A DNA stretch of 64,000 nt from Ursus arctos. Taxonomy: Eukaryota; Chordata; Mammalia; Carnivora; Ursidae. A program made the translations under genes and the position numbers. Numbering within the stretch: the stretch's first letter is position 1; each line of letters opens with the position of its first letter. The stretch covers positions 46,078,475-46,142,474 of the forward strand of contig NW_026622808.1 in assembly GCF_023065955.2 (NCBI RefSeq), written 5' to 3'. Below are positions 11,445-22,339 of the stretch, one piece after another. The notes under the pieces were generated by a model. The model did not search any database and had not been told where the DNA came from. It saw only the letters and a list, made by a program, of their open reading frames with translations.

Positions 11445-14135
11445 CAATATATTCTACTGGGAAACAATGACAAAAAAAGACACTAGAGATCTCCAAATGG
11501 GAATATAAAACCTGGTATTAGCTTACAGGTCTATCTGGAAAACCCTTGGAATTCTACCTGCGCCCATCCGTCTATTTGAATATAACTTTCCCCTGTCAGT
11601 TACCTCTTTCCCACCTGGCCGCTTTTTTTCCCAGAGTCCTAGCTCTGACAGAAAAATGAAATTCTGGCTCTCTGCTTTGAAAGAAAGTAGGGCAGTGGAG
11701 GTAGGGGGATCCTCTGAGAACAGCCTGCTCCTAACTGAAAGGAAGTGAAAATCCTCCAAACATTGCAGGCACACTTGATGGATCATCCCTCAGTTTTCCT
11801 CCATCTGGCCTGCGGCCTCTTGCAGAAACCAAGACAAGAAAAGTGAGGTGTACCTGACACAGGAAATGAGGGTAGTCATTTGGATGATGGAGCACCAGCT
11901 GCCCGTAAAACGCTTGGAGTGAGGTGGGCAGTGAAACAGAAGGCGCCGGTCACAGTGCTCATATCTGACTTCATGCTGGGTAAGTAGACACCCAACAATG
12001 GGCAAGTAGAGAGGACTCCACAGTCAGTACACAAATATGCCTCATAGCCACGTTGGGTCACCCCGTGCATACCTGTTAGCTCATCAGAATGGAATTTCCA
12101 ACTGGTAAGTTGTGGTTGAATGCTTTTCCCCATGCTAGTGATCCCCTACTGAGACAGTATTTCATCAATTTATAAAATAGAATTCGCAGAATATTTTATG
12201 GCAGGTAAAGACAGTCAAAAATCATTGAGTAGAAAAATAGTAATAATTCATTATGTATATGTGTGGCAATCAATTACCATAATTTGCATTGTACTTGTCT
12301 ATAATATGACAAGTCATGACACATGAGATTGGAAAGTACTGGAACTACTATAGATTATCCTCACAATACATTGAGTCTGAAGGAAGAGAACAGCTGGGTG
12401 TAGGGGTACAGAGGGGCTTATGGGTTAAGGTACTATTTTTTAATTGAAGTCTAGTTATCATTAATAGGTGTGCTGTAAAATAGGGGTCAAATGAAATTGG
12501 GAAAAGTTAAGTTAAATAAAAGTACACGTGGCTTCAGGAATCCCTAAGGTCTTTAATTGACTAAAATGCATATGACTCTCCAAAAATAGAAATAGTATGG
12601 AGTTACTGTGCAAAACCTTTTTGACCATAGAATATCTAAGGAATTCACTTTGGAAATTGCTTAAGTAATCCTTCTCTTGTTCCTTTTTCCACATAGGAGA
12701 GAGACAGTATGCTCTTCTTTCTCACCAACTTCATTGGATGTATAATATGGAAGGGGTTTATCTCCACACAATGTCTCAGTCCTTTCCTATCTGATGATAT
12801 GGTTGTCCCCAAACTGGCTTTTCTTTGTATTTATGGCAAGGGATAAACCTGATAAAGCTCAAACTACTAACAAGTATCAGGGGCTTTCATCAACCAGACT
12901 AAGTCCAGAGCCTTTGCAAAATGACCTCCCAGAACCCACAGGTAGTCTGTTACTGGAACTATTAATACTGTACCAGAGAGTACATTTTGTCTTCGTTTTC
13001 AGTGTATTTTCTTTCCCAAAAGGAAACAAATGGGCTCCAAGTAATGCCTAGAGAAATGTATAGAAATACCTGAAAACTTGCATCTCCGTAATTTTGCAAA
13101 TAAATGAAGAATGAATGCATAATTTATGCAAGCTTACATGCTTGTCACAGTTAACTGTCATTCTATATGGCACTCTTGATTTTCTTTGATAATAATGGAA
13201 TATAAATACTCAGAGAAATTGGCCAATAGAGGGAGTTTAGTTAAGCTATAATGATTAAGAACATGGCTAGGAGTTATATGGTCTTCTTCACCTTTTCTAA
13301 GCTGCCAGGTAGCCTTTTATTTTGCAGTAATGAAAACTCCAGCCATATGAGCAAAATTCAAATGAAGTCTATCTGCCAAAAGAAATAGAACTGAGCATGT
13401 ATTCTCTGTTCCTGCTTCCACTGGGAAGATGCTTTTTCCCCTAAGAACACATTTAAAAGGATATAAAAGTGGCTTTCTATTTTTGGCCAGAAGCAGAAAA
13501 TGAAAGACAATGGAGAAAAAATATTAGCTCAGCTTTTCCAGGCTTGAAATAATGTGTGATTTTTGCTGTTTTTCCAACTTTTGAGAACAAGTCTGGTAGA
13601 ATGCTTAATTCATTCAGCTCGTGAATCACCTTTCCTTTGTGGGAACATTAATGCCAAGCTAAAATTTCTCCATATGAAGAAAGAAAAAAAATTAAATGGA
13701 GCAAAGCTAGGAGTAGATTTGTAAATAAAATCATTCTGTCCCTACCTCATTAATTCTCCCTTCATCCTGCGGAGGTCCTGCAAACTGTAGCAGTGCATCA
13801 TTTAAATGGTACCTTCAGGTGTTTCACTGAGACATAATTAAAATTGATGTTGTCATCTGGCATTTCCTTGTGCAATTTGTCTAACTCCTTGCTAATGGCA
13901 AAACAAAGCTCTTCATTATGACTTTGTCTTTCTTTAAGAAACTGCCCAAGATTTTCTCAAGGTGCTCTGGAAAACTGGCCAACAGAAAGAGAACTAAGGG
14001 TCCCTACAGGGATTTCCTTAGCAATATATCCAAGTGGTTCATTTGAATGGACCTGCCATGACAGGCAAGTGAGTATCCCTAAGACATCCCATTCCATTGT
14101 TGAAAAGCACTAATGAGTTTTTTTAAAAATCTTCC
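11445..14135. other. Long unique interval, no gene or clear repeat
   Basis: About 2.7 kb without a confident interspersed repeat. A short antisense-L1-like scrap may sit near 12436-12480. An exact inverted repeat lies at 13115-13130. Frames reach 87 codons but resemble nothing known. The AT-rich 13.1-14.0 kb part looks like a conserved-element candidate, by inference only. Confidence 0.45.
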
Positions 14136-14139
14136 TTAC

Positions 14140-14460
14140 ATTCTTACATTTATTTACTCCCTCAAAAGATATGTTATGAGGCTCATACTATGACTTTCCA
14201 GTTAGAAATTAGGCCATGATAGCTTACAAACTCCAATTCCTTAGAGGAGCTCACAGTCCAGCAGGAAGACAGACATGAAACTAGTAATTAACAATAACAC
14301 GTGAGGACCACATCAAGAGGAAGTAACTGGTGATGTGGATTTAACCTGCAGGTCAGGGAGGTCAGGCTCCCTGAGGAAGTGAACTCAAGAAATCTCCCTA
14401 AGGATGCTAAGGGGAGATGGGGCTGAGGAACAGACCAAGTTAAGGGAGGGATATGGGCTG
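14140..14460 (-). mobile_element. L2 LINE, antisense
   Basis: 'GAGGAGCTCACAGTCCAGCA' then 'GACAGACATGAAACTAGTAA' and 'GGCTCCCTGAGGAAGTGA' follow the antisense L2 3' order. Confidence 0.6.
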
Positions 14461-14639
14461 TAGATCACTGAAAATAAAAGAGCTAGGCACTTGCCTTCTG
14501 TCTTGCATACATTGGTCCAAGTTTTGCCTTTAGTTTCACATAGACCAAGACTACTTGCTCCCCCTACAAGACCACTAATAAGATTTATTTTCTACTATTT
14601 TCATTTTGTGTTTCTTGAATACAATGATTTAAAAATGAG

Positions 14640-14780
14640 AACTAGTATTTATTGAACATTTACTTTGCACCTAGCCCACTGAATTCTCACAAAACCTTTT
14701 CTCCACATTTGAGGGAAACTGGAGTTCAGAAGGTTACCCAGCCAGGCAATTACTGAGCTAGAATTCAAAGCCATATCCGA
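14640..14780 (-). mobile_element. MIR SINE, antisense
   Basis: TAGTATTTATTGAACATTTA, then AATTCTCACAAAACC, GAGGGAAACTGGAGTTCAGA and ACTGAGCTAGAATTCAAAGC is MIR in reverse. Confidence 0.75.
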
Positions 14781-14874
14781 GATGGTGATGTTCAAATATA
14801 AGATTATAACCAGTTTACTGGGGTTTCTTCACGTTCAGATTCTACTAATTACTTCATCAAAATGACAGGGGTGA

Positions 14875-15212
14875 TGTTGCAGGATGTGTTAAAAAGATTC
14901 CCAGGGCTCATTCAGCTGTTTTGAGTCTGAATCTCTGAGGATGTGGTCTGCAAATTTGCATTTTATTTTATTTTATTTTATTTTATTTTTATTTTTTAGA
15001 AGTTATTTATGTTTAATGCTTAAAAGTCTGAATGCACAATCTACCATTATAGAAGTACTGGTGGTCCATACGATGCATTAGAACTATGTACAATGCACAG
15101 TTTAGTATCTAAATCTTTCTACACTGTAGAGTTTTAGGAAACTGTTAATGACATCAAACACTAAGTACTTAAGACAAATCTGCATTTTAACAAGTTCCCC
15201 AGGTGCTTCCCT
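14875..15212 (+). mobile_element. MER5-type MITE split by a later insertion
   Basis: Left part to 14965 (GTTAAAAAGATTCCCAGGGC ... GTCTGCAAATTTGCATTTT) and right part from 15175 (CAAATCTGCATTTTAACAAG, then TTCCCCAGGTGC) join into one MER5-like order. Between them lies a retroposed sequence flanked by a duplication of the junction. Confidence 0.65.
14966..15174 (-). pseudogene. Retroposed mRNA 3'-end fragment (gene unknown)
   Basis: Read on the minus strand this is about 175 bp of unique sequence, an ATTAAA poly(A) signal (plus-strand 15012-15017) and, about 15 bp later, an A-rich tail that has become (TAAAA)n. It is flanked by a near-perfect 15-bp duplication, CAAATTTGCATTTTA (14951-14965) and CAAATCTGCATTTTA (15175-15189), with one mismatch. 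Those are marks of L1-driven retroposition. No SINE or LINE family was recognised, so a 5'-truncated processed copy of a 3' UTR is most likely; the parent gene cannot be named by eye. Confidence 0.6.
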
Positions 15213-15227
15213 TGTTCCAGGAAGGAG

Positions 15228-15292
15228 TAAGAGAGAAGGGGGCGGGGTGAAAAGGGAGAGAGGGAGGGAGGGAGAGAAAGGAGGCAGAGAGA
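15228..15292 (+). repeat. GA-rich purine tract
   Basis: Interrupted (GAGAGGGAGG)n-like run on the plus strand. Confidence 0.8.
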
Positions 15293-17689
15293 CCACTGCT
15301 GATGCACTTTACTCTCCTCCATGTTCTTAGAGTGCTTTTCTGCCTATTTGGTGAAATGCTGCAATGCAGAATGGTTATGATTTTCGAAACTGCAAATCAT
15401 TTAGCCTCATGCATTGGCAAGATGTCTCAGCAAGGCACAGAGAGCTGCTTATTCAGGCTTCAGCCAAGCTGTGAAAAGTGAGGCTTTTTCAGAGGAAGTG
15501 AGATAAGACAAAAACTTACAAAAACAAACATCCTGAGGCTGGTGTTCAAAAGGCCACTGGCAAAATCTATAGTCTAATGTGAAGTGAACTAAACAAACAC
15601 ATTACTGGGCCATCCAGGAAACGTGAAGCAGATGCCTGGAAGTGGGATGTGTGTTTTCAACCTGGGTAGAAATATCCTGGGGAGTGATGATATGGAATCA
15701 GACGCAAAGTTCAGATAAAAACAACAAGGGGGATTTGCAACAGGCAGTGTCTCCAGGATGGACAGGAGGTGCTGCCGTCAAGTGGTTTGGAGCAAATTCA
15801 GGGAAGGTGGGAGATGGGTGCTCCAATCTCACTTAAAGTTGCATGCCCCAGTTTTCTCCCAGTCCTGGCATGACCTAATGGCAACTAGTTAACGAAGGAG
15901 TGGTGGTGGAGACCCTGCGGTCCCAGCCAAACTTTAGACCTTTTGATACTGAAAAGATTATGGTGCTGCCTAGCCCCTCCTATTATATACTTTAAAATAA
16001 AAACAATACCAATTCAAAATAAGAACAAAGGTAGTTCAGCAGCTTTCCAAGTTTTCCTCTGAGACGCATTCAATGCTTTTTGAGAAATACTAAACAGCAA
16101 TTTCTGGCAAAAAAAAAAAAAAAAAAGGTTTTATGTGCTTCACTGGTACCCAACACACAAGCTTCATCTGCTTTCGAACCCCCTGGGACAGATTAGGTAC
16201 TCGCTCGGTGGTCATTATTATTACTCTTAATAGTAGCAACATATATTCCCAGATGCATTTACTGCAGGCTCCTTCCCTAGCTAAGGACCTCCGTTCTGCG
16301 GATGCAATCTTGCTAGTGTGGTACTATTTGGCATTATTTGAACCCAGCTCTGCAGAAATGAGGAAGGTGCCCCAGCTGCCCTCTCCTCAGGATCAGAGTC
16401 TAATTCTCTGCCGAGCCCTTTTTTCCCCTATACTTTCCCCGTCCCATCATGACATTTAATTAGTTATTTTTTGCTTGCTTTTAATTAAAGAATCACTGTT
16501 TGCACTCATCCTAGAACCATTCACTGAATGCCATCTAACTCTTGACATTTATTTAGGAACCATCATTTTATTTTGCAGAGTTTTTTTATAGCATGAATAT
16601 TTGATGACTAGAGTAACTCACGGCCCTCTCCAAGCACAAGCTCTTTCCTCTCCTTCTAGAAGGTAATACCAGTCAAGTCAACCTTCAAATTCACTGTGAC
16701 TTCATCACACTGAAATTTCAACTGCATTTTGGATTTATCTTATCAGTAATAATCGGGAAAATTATAGTATATTTTAAGGTAACCATACATATTTTTGTTG
16801 TGCCTTGAAAAACTACATGTATTTCCTCAAAAAATTTTTTCCTTGGGAAGTAATTTTTTCTGCCACCAGCAATGTTTAAACATTGCAGTTGTCATGGTAA
16901 TGTCTAATTATTATTACAAGTAAATTTTTCCAGATCTAGATCTGGGTACAGGCAGGACAAGATATACTCCGGGGGGGTGGGGGGGAATGACCGCAAAAAC
17001 ACTTAGCCACTACTTTCTTTGTTAAAAAATTGCTTTCGGGTCATTTAATTCTACCCATGTCATCAAGGATGCCTGTTTTTATAAAAAGCTGGTTTTATAC
17101 AGCAGGAAAATTGGCCCTTTACTTATGATGCCTAATGATTCATGGTTGTTAGGGAACTTTTTCACAGAACAAAGCAGATGGGATTTGTTGGTGGAGTTTG
17201 CATTCCACAGCATCTCTTAGGGTCTCTCTGGGGGTCAGGGATTTAAGTCTTAGAATGGTATTTGGGCTCCAAGTTGTCCAGTTCCATCTTGTGGAGTTTC
17301 TGAGCACAATTGTAAAACTGATAAAGAGGCAACAATGTGAGTTGATACAAGATGTCACTGCCCCCGAAAGACCTAGAGGCACCGAGGGTCTCAGTTCTTA
17401 GAAATGAGACAGCAATGCTCACTGAGAAGGGAAAGAAGCATGGGCAACAGAGAAACGTGGCTGTAATAGGGGTGATCAAAATCATGTAAAATGGCTTACA
17501 CTTTAAAAAATTACATAGACACGTTCTCTACATCTGCCTTGGGATAGCCAAAGCTTTCTGGCCCCTGAAGCAACTCACTGAGGTCTGAAAGAGGATTCCC
17601 TTCCGTACATACTTGTTCTTCTCACTTGAGTTCCTGATCCTTTCATCTAGATCTATACCCAAGGACCAGGTTTTGGTAATCGTGAGGCA
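15293..17689. other. Unique interval with palindrome cluster; no gene
   Basis: No recognised interspersed repeat. It holds an A18 run at about 16109-16126, two perfect palindromes at 16869-16886 and 16930-16945, an RFX X-box-like motif between them at 16888-16901, and a G7-T-G7 run at 16971-16985. The 108-codon plus frame ending at 16459 resembles nothing known. Confidence 0.5.
16869..16945. promoter_or_regulatory. Candidate regulatory cluster: two palindromes and an X-box-like site
   Basis: GCAATGTTTAAACATTGC is an 18-bp perfect palindrome. One base later GTTGTCATGGTAAT resembles the RFX X-box (GTTGCCATGGCAAC). CCAGATCTAGATCTGG is a 16-bp perfect palindrome. The surrounding DNA is AT-rich and repeat-free. 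Motif identity is seen in the sequence; function is inferred. Confidence 0.3.
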
Positions 17690-17700
17690 GATCATGTTTT

Positions 17701-17907
17701 TGTTTTTTGTTTTTTTTAAGATTTTTATTTATTTATTTGAGAGATGGAGAGATAGTGAGAGAGAGCAACGGTGGAGGGGAGCAGCAGCAGGAGAAGCAGG
17801 CTCCCCCTGAGCAGGAAGCCCGACTCGGGACTCTATCCCAGGACGCTGGGATCATGACCTGAGCCGAAGGCAGACGCTTAACCGACTAAGCTACCCAGGT
17901 GCCCCTG
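17701..17907 (-). mobile_element. Can-SINE (tRNA-Lys derived), antisense
   Basis: Reverse of the Can-SINE: T-rich tail, AAGATTTTTATTTATTTATT, a GA-rich body, then GCCGAAGGCAGACGCTTAAC and CCAGGTGCCCC at the right. Target-site duplication GATCATGTTTT at 17690-17700 and 17908-17918. Confidence 0.93.
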
Positions 17908-18154
17908 GATCATGTTTTAATAAACTTCTTTGGAGCACTTAGTAGATCTAGAGCGAGAAACACCCTATTTCCTGAGTTCTGCAAAGTTCATCCGTCAAGT
18001 TAATACTGGATTATAGGGAGAACAACTGTACTGATGCAGGTAAGTTATATTCCCAGCTCAGATATTTTAAAATATGAAGAAAAGAGAGTTTATCTTAGAA
18101 TAGGGTGCTTGTGGGATATTCAGGAACATAGTTATATTTAAGAATATGGCTTTA

Positions 18155-18674
18155 CAGCAATGTCCACAATAACTAAATCATGGAAGGAGCCGAGATGCCC
18201 TTCAACAGATGACTGGATTAAGAAGTTGTGGTCCATATATACAATGGAATATTACTCAGCTATCAGAAAGAACGAGTTCTCAACATTTGCTACAACATGG
18301 ACGGCACTGGAGGAGATAATGCTAAGTGAAATAAGTCAAGCAGAGAAAGACAACTATCATATGATTTCTCTCATCTATGGAACATAAGAACTAGGAAGAT
18401 CGGTAGGAGAAGAAAGGGATAAAGAAAGGGGGGGTAATCAGAAGGGGGAATGAAACATGAGAGACTATGGACTATGAGAAACAAACTGAGGGCCTCAGAG
18501 GGGTGGGGGGTGGGGGAATGGGATAGACCAGTGATGGGTAGTAAGGAGGGCACGTATTGCATGGTGCACTGGGTGTTATACACAACTAATGAATCATCGA
18601 GCCTTACATCGGAAACCGGGGATATACTGTATGGTGACTAACATAATATAATAAAAAATCATTAAAAAAAAAAA
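18155..18674 (+). mobile_element. Young carnivore L1, 5'-truncated, with target-site duplication
   Basis: A 520-bp L1 3' end: ORF2 C-terminus to the stop at 18385-18387, a G-rich 3' UTR, the ending CATAATATAATAAAAAATC and a poly(A). Perfect 15-bp duplication AAGAATATGGCTTTA at 18140-18154 and 18675-18689. The readable ORF2 end and clean duplication mark it as one of the most recent insertions here. Confidence 0.95.
18160..18387 (+). pseudogene. L1 ORF2p C-terminal fragment
   Basis: About 75 codons of the ORF2 protein C-terminus: KSWKEPRCPSTDDWIKKLW, then YTMEYYSAIRKNEF, SEISQAEKDNYHMIS and a natural stop after SLIYGT. Full-length ORF2p has endonuclease and reverse-transcriptase domains; both are absent because the element is 5'-truncated. 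Confidence 0.9.
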
Positions 18675-18934
18675 AAGAATATGGCTTTAAATCAGACAAC
18701 CTAGGTTTAAATTTTGGCTTTGCCATGCATGAGTGAACTTGAACAAGTTATTTAACCTCCCTATGCTTCAGATTTCTCATCTTTAAATCGGGGATGATGG
18801 GCACTATTTTATATTGTTTTGAAGAGGCTGAAAATATTGTTAGTAAAACATCAATATCACCATCATCATTGTCATTCTTCTGAGGTCTGGGCTAGAGATT
18901 CAAAATGTGGTGGTTGTCAATATATAGGCAAGGT

Positions 18935-19190
18935 AAGGGGGTGAACATAGGGATTAAGAATTTGGCTCTTGATACCTGGGTTTTGATCTCAGCTCTGCAA
19001 CTTTTTAGCTGTGTGACCTTGGGCTTACTCAACCTCTCAGGGCTTTAATTTTCTTGTTGGTCAATGGAAACAGCCATAGCACTGATCTCTAAGAGTTCAC
19101 GTGAGGTTTAAATTAATGACTATACCTAACACGACTGGCCCAATGCCTGGTACATGGTATTCAATAATTATTAGCGATTTTTCTTTTATT
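18935..19190 (+). mobile_element. MIR SINE
   Basis: Long sense MIR: GGGTTTTGATCTCAGCTCTG, CTGTGTGACCTTGGGC, then AACCTCTCAGGGC, and AATGCCTGGTACATGGTATT at the tail. Confidence 0.9.
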
Positions 19191-19191
19191 A

Positions 19192-19715
19192 TTCTATGGT
19201 ATTTTAAAAATCTTCTCTACTGTGATAAAATATATGTAACAAAACGTACCACTTTAACCATTTTTAAGTATACAATTCAGGGGCACGACTTGCATGGATA
19301 CTGTTGTGCAACAATCACCACCCTCCATCTCCAGAACTCTTTCATTTATCCCAAACCAAAATTTCCCTATTCATTAAGCAATCACTCCCTATTCTCCCCC
19401 AACCCCTGGTAACCACTCTTCTGCTTTACATCTCTACAGATTTGAGTTCTCTAGGTATTTCAGTGAATGAAATCATGCAGTATTTGGCCTTTTGTGACTG
19501 ACTTTTTTCACCTAGCAAAACGTCCTCAAGGTTGTTCCATGTTGTCACATCTGTCAGAATTGCCTTTCTTCTTAAGGATAAATAATAGTCCATTGTGTGT
19601 ATATACCACATTTTGTTTATCCATTCATGTGTTGATGGACATCTGGGTTGCTTCCCTCTTTTGGCCATTGTGAGTAGTGCTTCTGTGAACACTGGTGTAT
19701 ACAATGCTTATTAAA
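19192..19715 (-). mobile_element. L1MA/MB 3' end, antisense
   Basis: 3' UTR in reverse (CTGTGATAAAATATATGTAA, CCACTTTAACCATTTTTAAG, CAACAATCACCACCCTCCAT), then ORF2 tail. On the minus strand 19426-19704 gives an ORF2 C-terminal remnant with MAKRGKQPRCPSTHEWINK and YIHTMDYYLSLRRKA. Confidence 0.85.
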
Positions 19716-20034
19716 ATACAGCATCAGGAAATCCCAAAGAGAAGCAATTGGATAACGAGAAAAACCTAAGGCTCTCCAACATTTAAAGAGCAGGCAGAGG
19801 AAGATTTACTGCTTTAGGAAAGTTCTTTGAAGGGTTTTAAGTAGAGGGAAGGTTTGATCTCATTCAGGGGATGTTTACAAAACATGTCAAGGGTCTGATT
19901 TAGGATCGTGGCATTGCACACAGGCAAGAGTGAACATACAGACACACTAAGGAAGTATCACAAAAAGAGTCATACCAGCAAGGATAGCCATAATCAAAAC
20001 TTCACAGCTTCTTCAAGAAGGATTTGCTGTCCTC
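19716..20034. other. Unassigned interval, weak antisense L2 resemblance
   Basis: GAAGGGTTTTAAGTAGAGGG then AAGGTTTGATCTC loosely resembles antisense L2. Too short and diverged to call. Confidence 0.3.
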
Positions 20035-20235
20035 AAGGGCTTACAATGTGCCTGGCACTGCTAAGTCCATTACATCACAGCTTTAATCCTCTCTGCTGCC
20101 CTAAAGAGTACCATCCCATCTGGTGGACGAGGACATCCAGCATTGTGTAATTGCTGTAATTTCACAGAGTGAGCTAGTGCTCAAACCAGCACTTCACCCT
20201 GGGTCTGTCTCCTGCTAAAACCTGGGTTCAAAGCA
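20035..20235 (-). mobile_element. MIR SINE, antisense
   Basis: CTTACAATGTGCCTGGCACT, then CAGCTTTAATCCTC, TTTCACAGAGTGAGCTAGTG and AACCAGCACTTCACCC follow MIR in reverse. Confidence 0.7.
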
Positions 20236-20897
20236 ATATGCTCTGTGCCAGACCTGAACAAGGCAAGAACTCAATTCACATTCAGCAAGTATTCCTCTGA
20301 ATCCTTGTGTCTGGCTTGATTGTCTCTTGACACTGTCTTTAAGACATTTCCAGAATCAAAAGAGGTCCATTAAGTGTCTACTGGATTTGACACATTTATA
20401 TTCATATTCTTTTGGCTTGCCAAGGAGACCCCACCAACAGCTTAGCCTGTGATATCCCTGATTTTTTCTTCACTAAATGTTCAAGTTATGGTCTGTGGAT
20501 TATAGCATGGTAAAGCCATACAAAGCGTAGATCAGAGGTCAGGAATTTTCCCTGTTCATAACCTCATTCTATTTCAGGTTCTATAAAAGAAGGCAGCTCA
20601 AGTAAAAATGACATTTCCAATATTTTCTGCTGCCTTCCAAAAAAAAAAAAAAAAGAATTTTTACAAATCAAATGTATGGCACAGTTGTGGCATGCTATAC
20701 AATTTACCACTTCCAAGGTAGTCTCTAAAGTTCCATTTTCCTCTCAGGTGAGTTTACTCACACCCAGGGTAAGAGACATGAGCAGCCCAACATTTCCTTC
20801 CAGAAATACATGACATGTGACAGATGTGTTGGTGACTTCTCCATAATTAAGGTGTTATAACAAGCTGAAAAGCCATTTCAAGGGATTCAACAGGCAA
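20236..20897. other. Unassigned interval
   Basis: An A-run lies near 20638-20654. No frame or repeat was recognised. Confidence 0.45.
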
Positions 20898-21045
20898 AAA
20901 TAATTCTGTTTCTATAAAATGGTTATGATGCCAGCCATAACTCTTTAATAGGATTGAAGTGATAAGCACAATGATACATGTAAATTTGTTTTATGCACTA
21001 TAAAGTAGCTTATATATGTAAGGAATTATTATTTTTATTATTACA
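20898..21045 (+). mobile_element. MIR SINE, 3' half
   Basis: TCTATAAAATGGTTATGATG, then ATAGGATTGAAGTGATAAGC, ending in AGGAATTATTATTTTTATTA, the sense MIR tail. Confidence 0.6.
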
Positions 21046-21225
21046 AATTGACCTGTTTTACATTTGATGGTACACACTTAAAAGCACCTTGTATCAGATA
21101 ACTATCGACGTATGTTAAAATCTAAATGCAATTCAATTTTTAGCTTTTTGTCTTAGCAAGCTTACAAACTTAGAAACTTGGCATATGGACTCTGGATTTA
21201 AAGGGGTGAAGTAGTCCCAGCTTTC

Positions 21226-21420
21226 TTACCCTCAGCATTGTCACTGGGGACATTTTGGTCCAGGTAACACTTCATTGTGAGGCCATCCTGTGCATTGTTG
21301 GATGTTTTGCAGCATCCCTGGCCTCTGCCTCCATCTCTGAGCCATGACAATCAAAAAGTGTCTAGACATTGTAAATGTCCCCTGGGGGGAAAACTGCTCC
21401 AGATTGAGAACCACTCCCAT
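21226..21420 (-). mobile_element. MER20 (hAT-Charlie MITE), antisense
   Basis: AGCATTGTCACTGGGGACAT, TCCTGTGCATTGTTGGATGT, GCAGCATCCCTGGCCTCTGC, AATGTCCCCTGGGGGGAAAA, ending GATTGAGAACCACT. Near full length. Confidence 0.85.
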
Positions 21421-22119
21421 AGACAATGGAGTTGGAAAGGCTGGTATAACAGCATGGATGATGGTAAGTTCTATGTAATTTTAGATTTTTTAGTATTGTT
21501 TCTGCTTCATGGAGCAAACACAATTTAACCCTTCTCCTTCACAAATCTGAGAAGCTGAAATGAACAGTGCCCGTAACGTGGCACTGAATTATGTGCCTAA
21601 CTGTTGCAGCTTCTAGGGGATTAGCCATCCTTGGCTAAATTAGCACTTGGATTATGTCAACATGGACACCAGAAATGAACAAATGTAAAAGCAAATGAGA
21701 TGGGACTTTGTTTCCCTGTCCCAAATGTTTTATATTCTTGATATAAAAAAAAGATCGATGGCCAACACTGCCCAAACACAACTCAGCTTCACACACACAC
21801 ACATACATAACCACACACACACACACACAACCTCTAATAAAGGCCCCCAAGATCTTGTGTTCTTATCTTCTAGGTGAAACTGGAAAATCTCAGAGCAAAT
21901 AAGTCTGCTGAATAGCAATTTCTGTTTTTTCTTTTTCTTTTCTGAACAGAAAATTTCACTAAGTTCTCAACCTCTGAGGAGAACTTTATCAAAGTTGCTT
22001 GTTGTTGCTACCTGTTAAATGAGATACCAAAATCCTTGGAGCTTATCAGTTTCAGAGAAATCAGAAATATAAAATATGTGTCATATGTGACACTTCAGTT
22101 ACACCTTTCCCTGTAAGGC
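21421..22119. other. Unassigned interval with a CA microsatellite
   Basis: No gene found. Contains the (CA)n tract annotated separately. Confidence 0.45.
21790..21831 (+). repeat. (CA)n microsatellite, interrupted
   Basis: CACACACACACA, a short ATACATAACC interruption, then about eight CA units. It explains the Val/Cys-rich minus-strand frames crossing it. Confidence 0.95.
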
Positions 22120-22240
22120 CACCAAGGAGTCTATAGTTTAATTAAGACTTCAAATTCAGAGAGGCAACAAAGACGTAGATAAAGTGATTCACCCAAGGTC
22201 ATATAGATGGAAAATGACAGACTAAAAAGTGAACACTAGA
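22120..22240 (-). mobile_element. MIR SINE fragment, antisense
   Basis: GATAAAGTGATTCACCCAAG followed by GTCATATAGATGGAAAATGA matches the reversed MIR tRNA-related part. Confidence 0.55.
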
Positions 22241-22339
22241 GGGATTTTCAACTTTCTTTTCCTGAGTTATTTTTCATCCCTCTCTCCTAACTTCTACCTT
22301 CTTTTTATTTTTTCATTCTGCCTCCCTTATCTTATTACT

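Larger units (their letters stand above)
18120..18870 (+). mobile_element. MIR SINE split by a young L1
   Basis: The left scrap ends with AAGAATATGGCTTTA. After the L1 the MIR resumes with ATCAGACAACCTAGGTTTAA, then TTTAACCTCCC and TCATCTTTAAATC. The L1 target-site duplication is therefore MIR sequence. Confidence 0.7.

Noticed and set aside
17701..17907. tRNA-like box motifs in the Can-SINEs suggesting tRNA genes
   Set aside because: The tRNA-Lys resemblance is the known origin of Can-SINEs. The copies carry SINE bodies, A-tails and target-site duplications.
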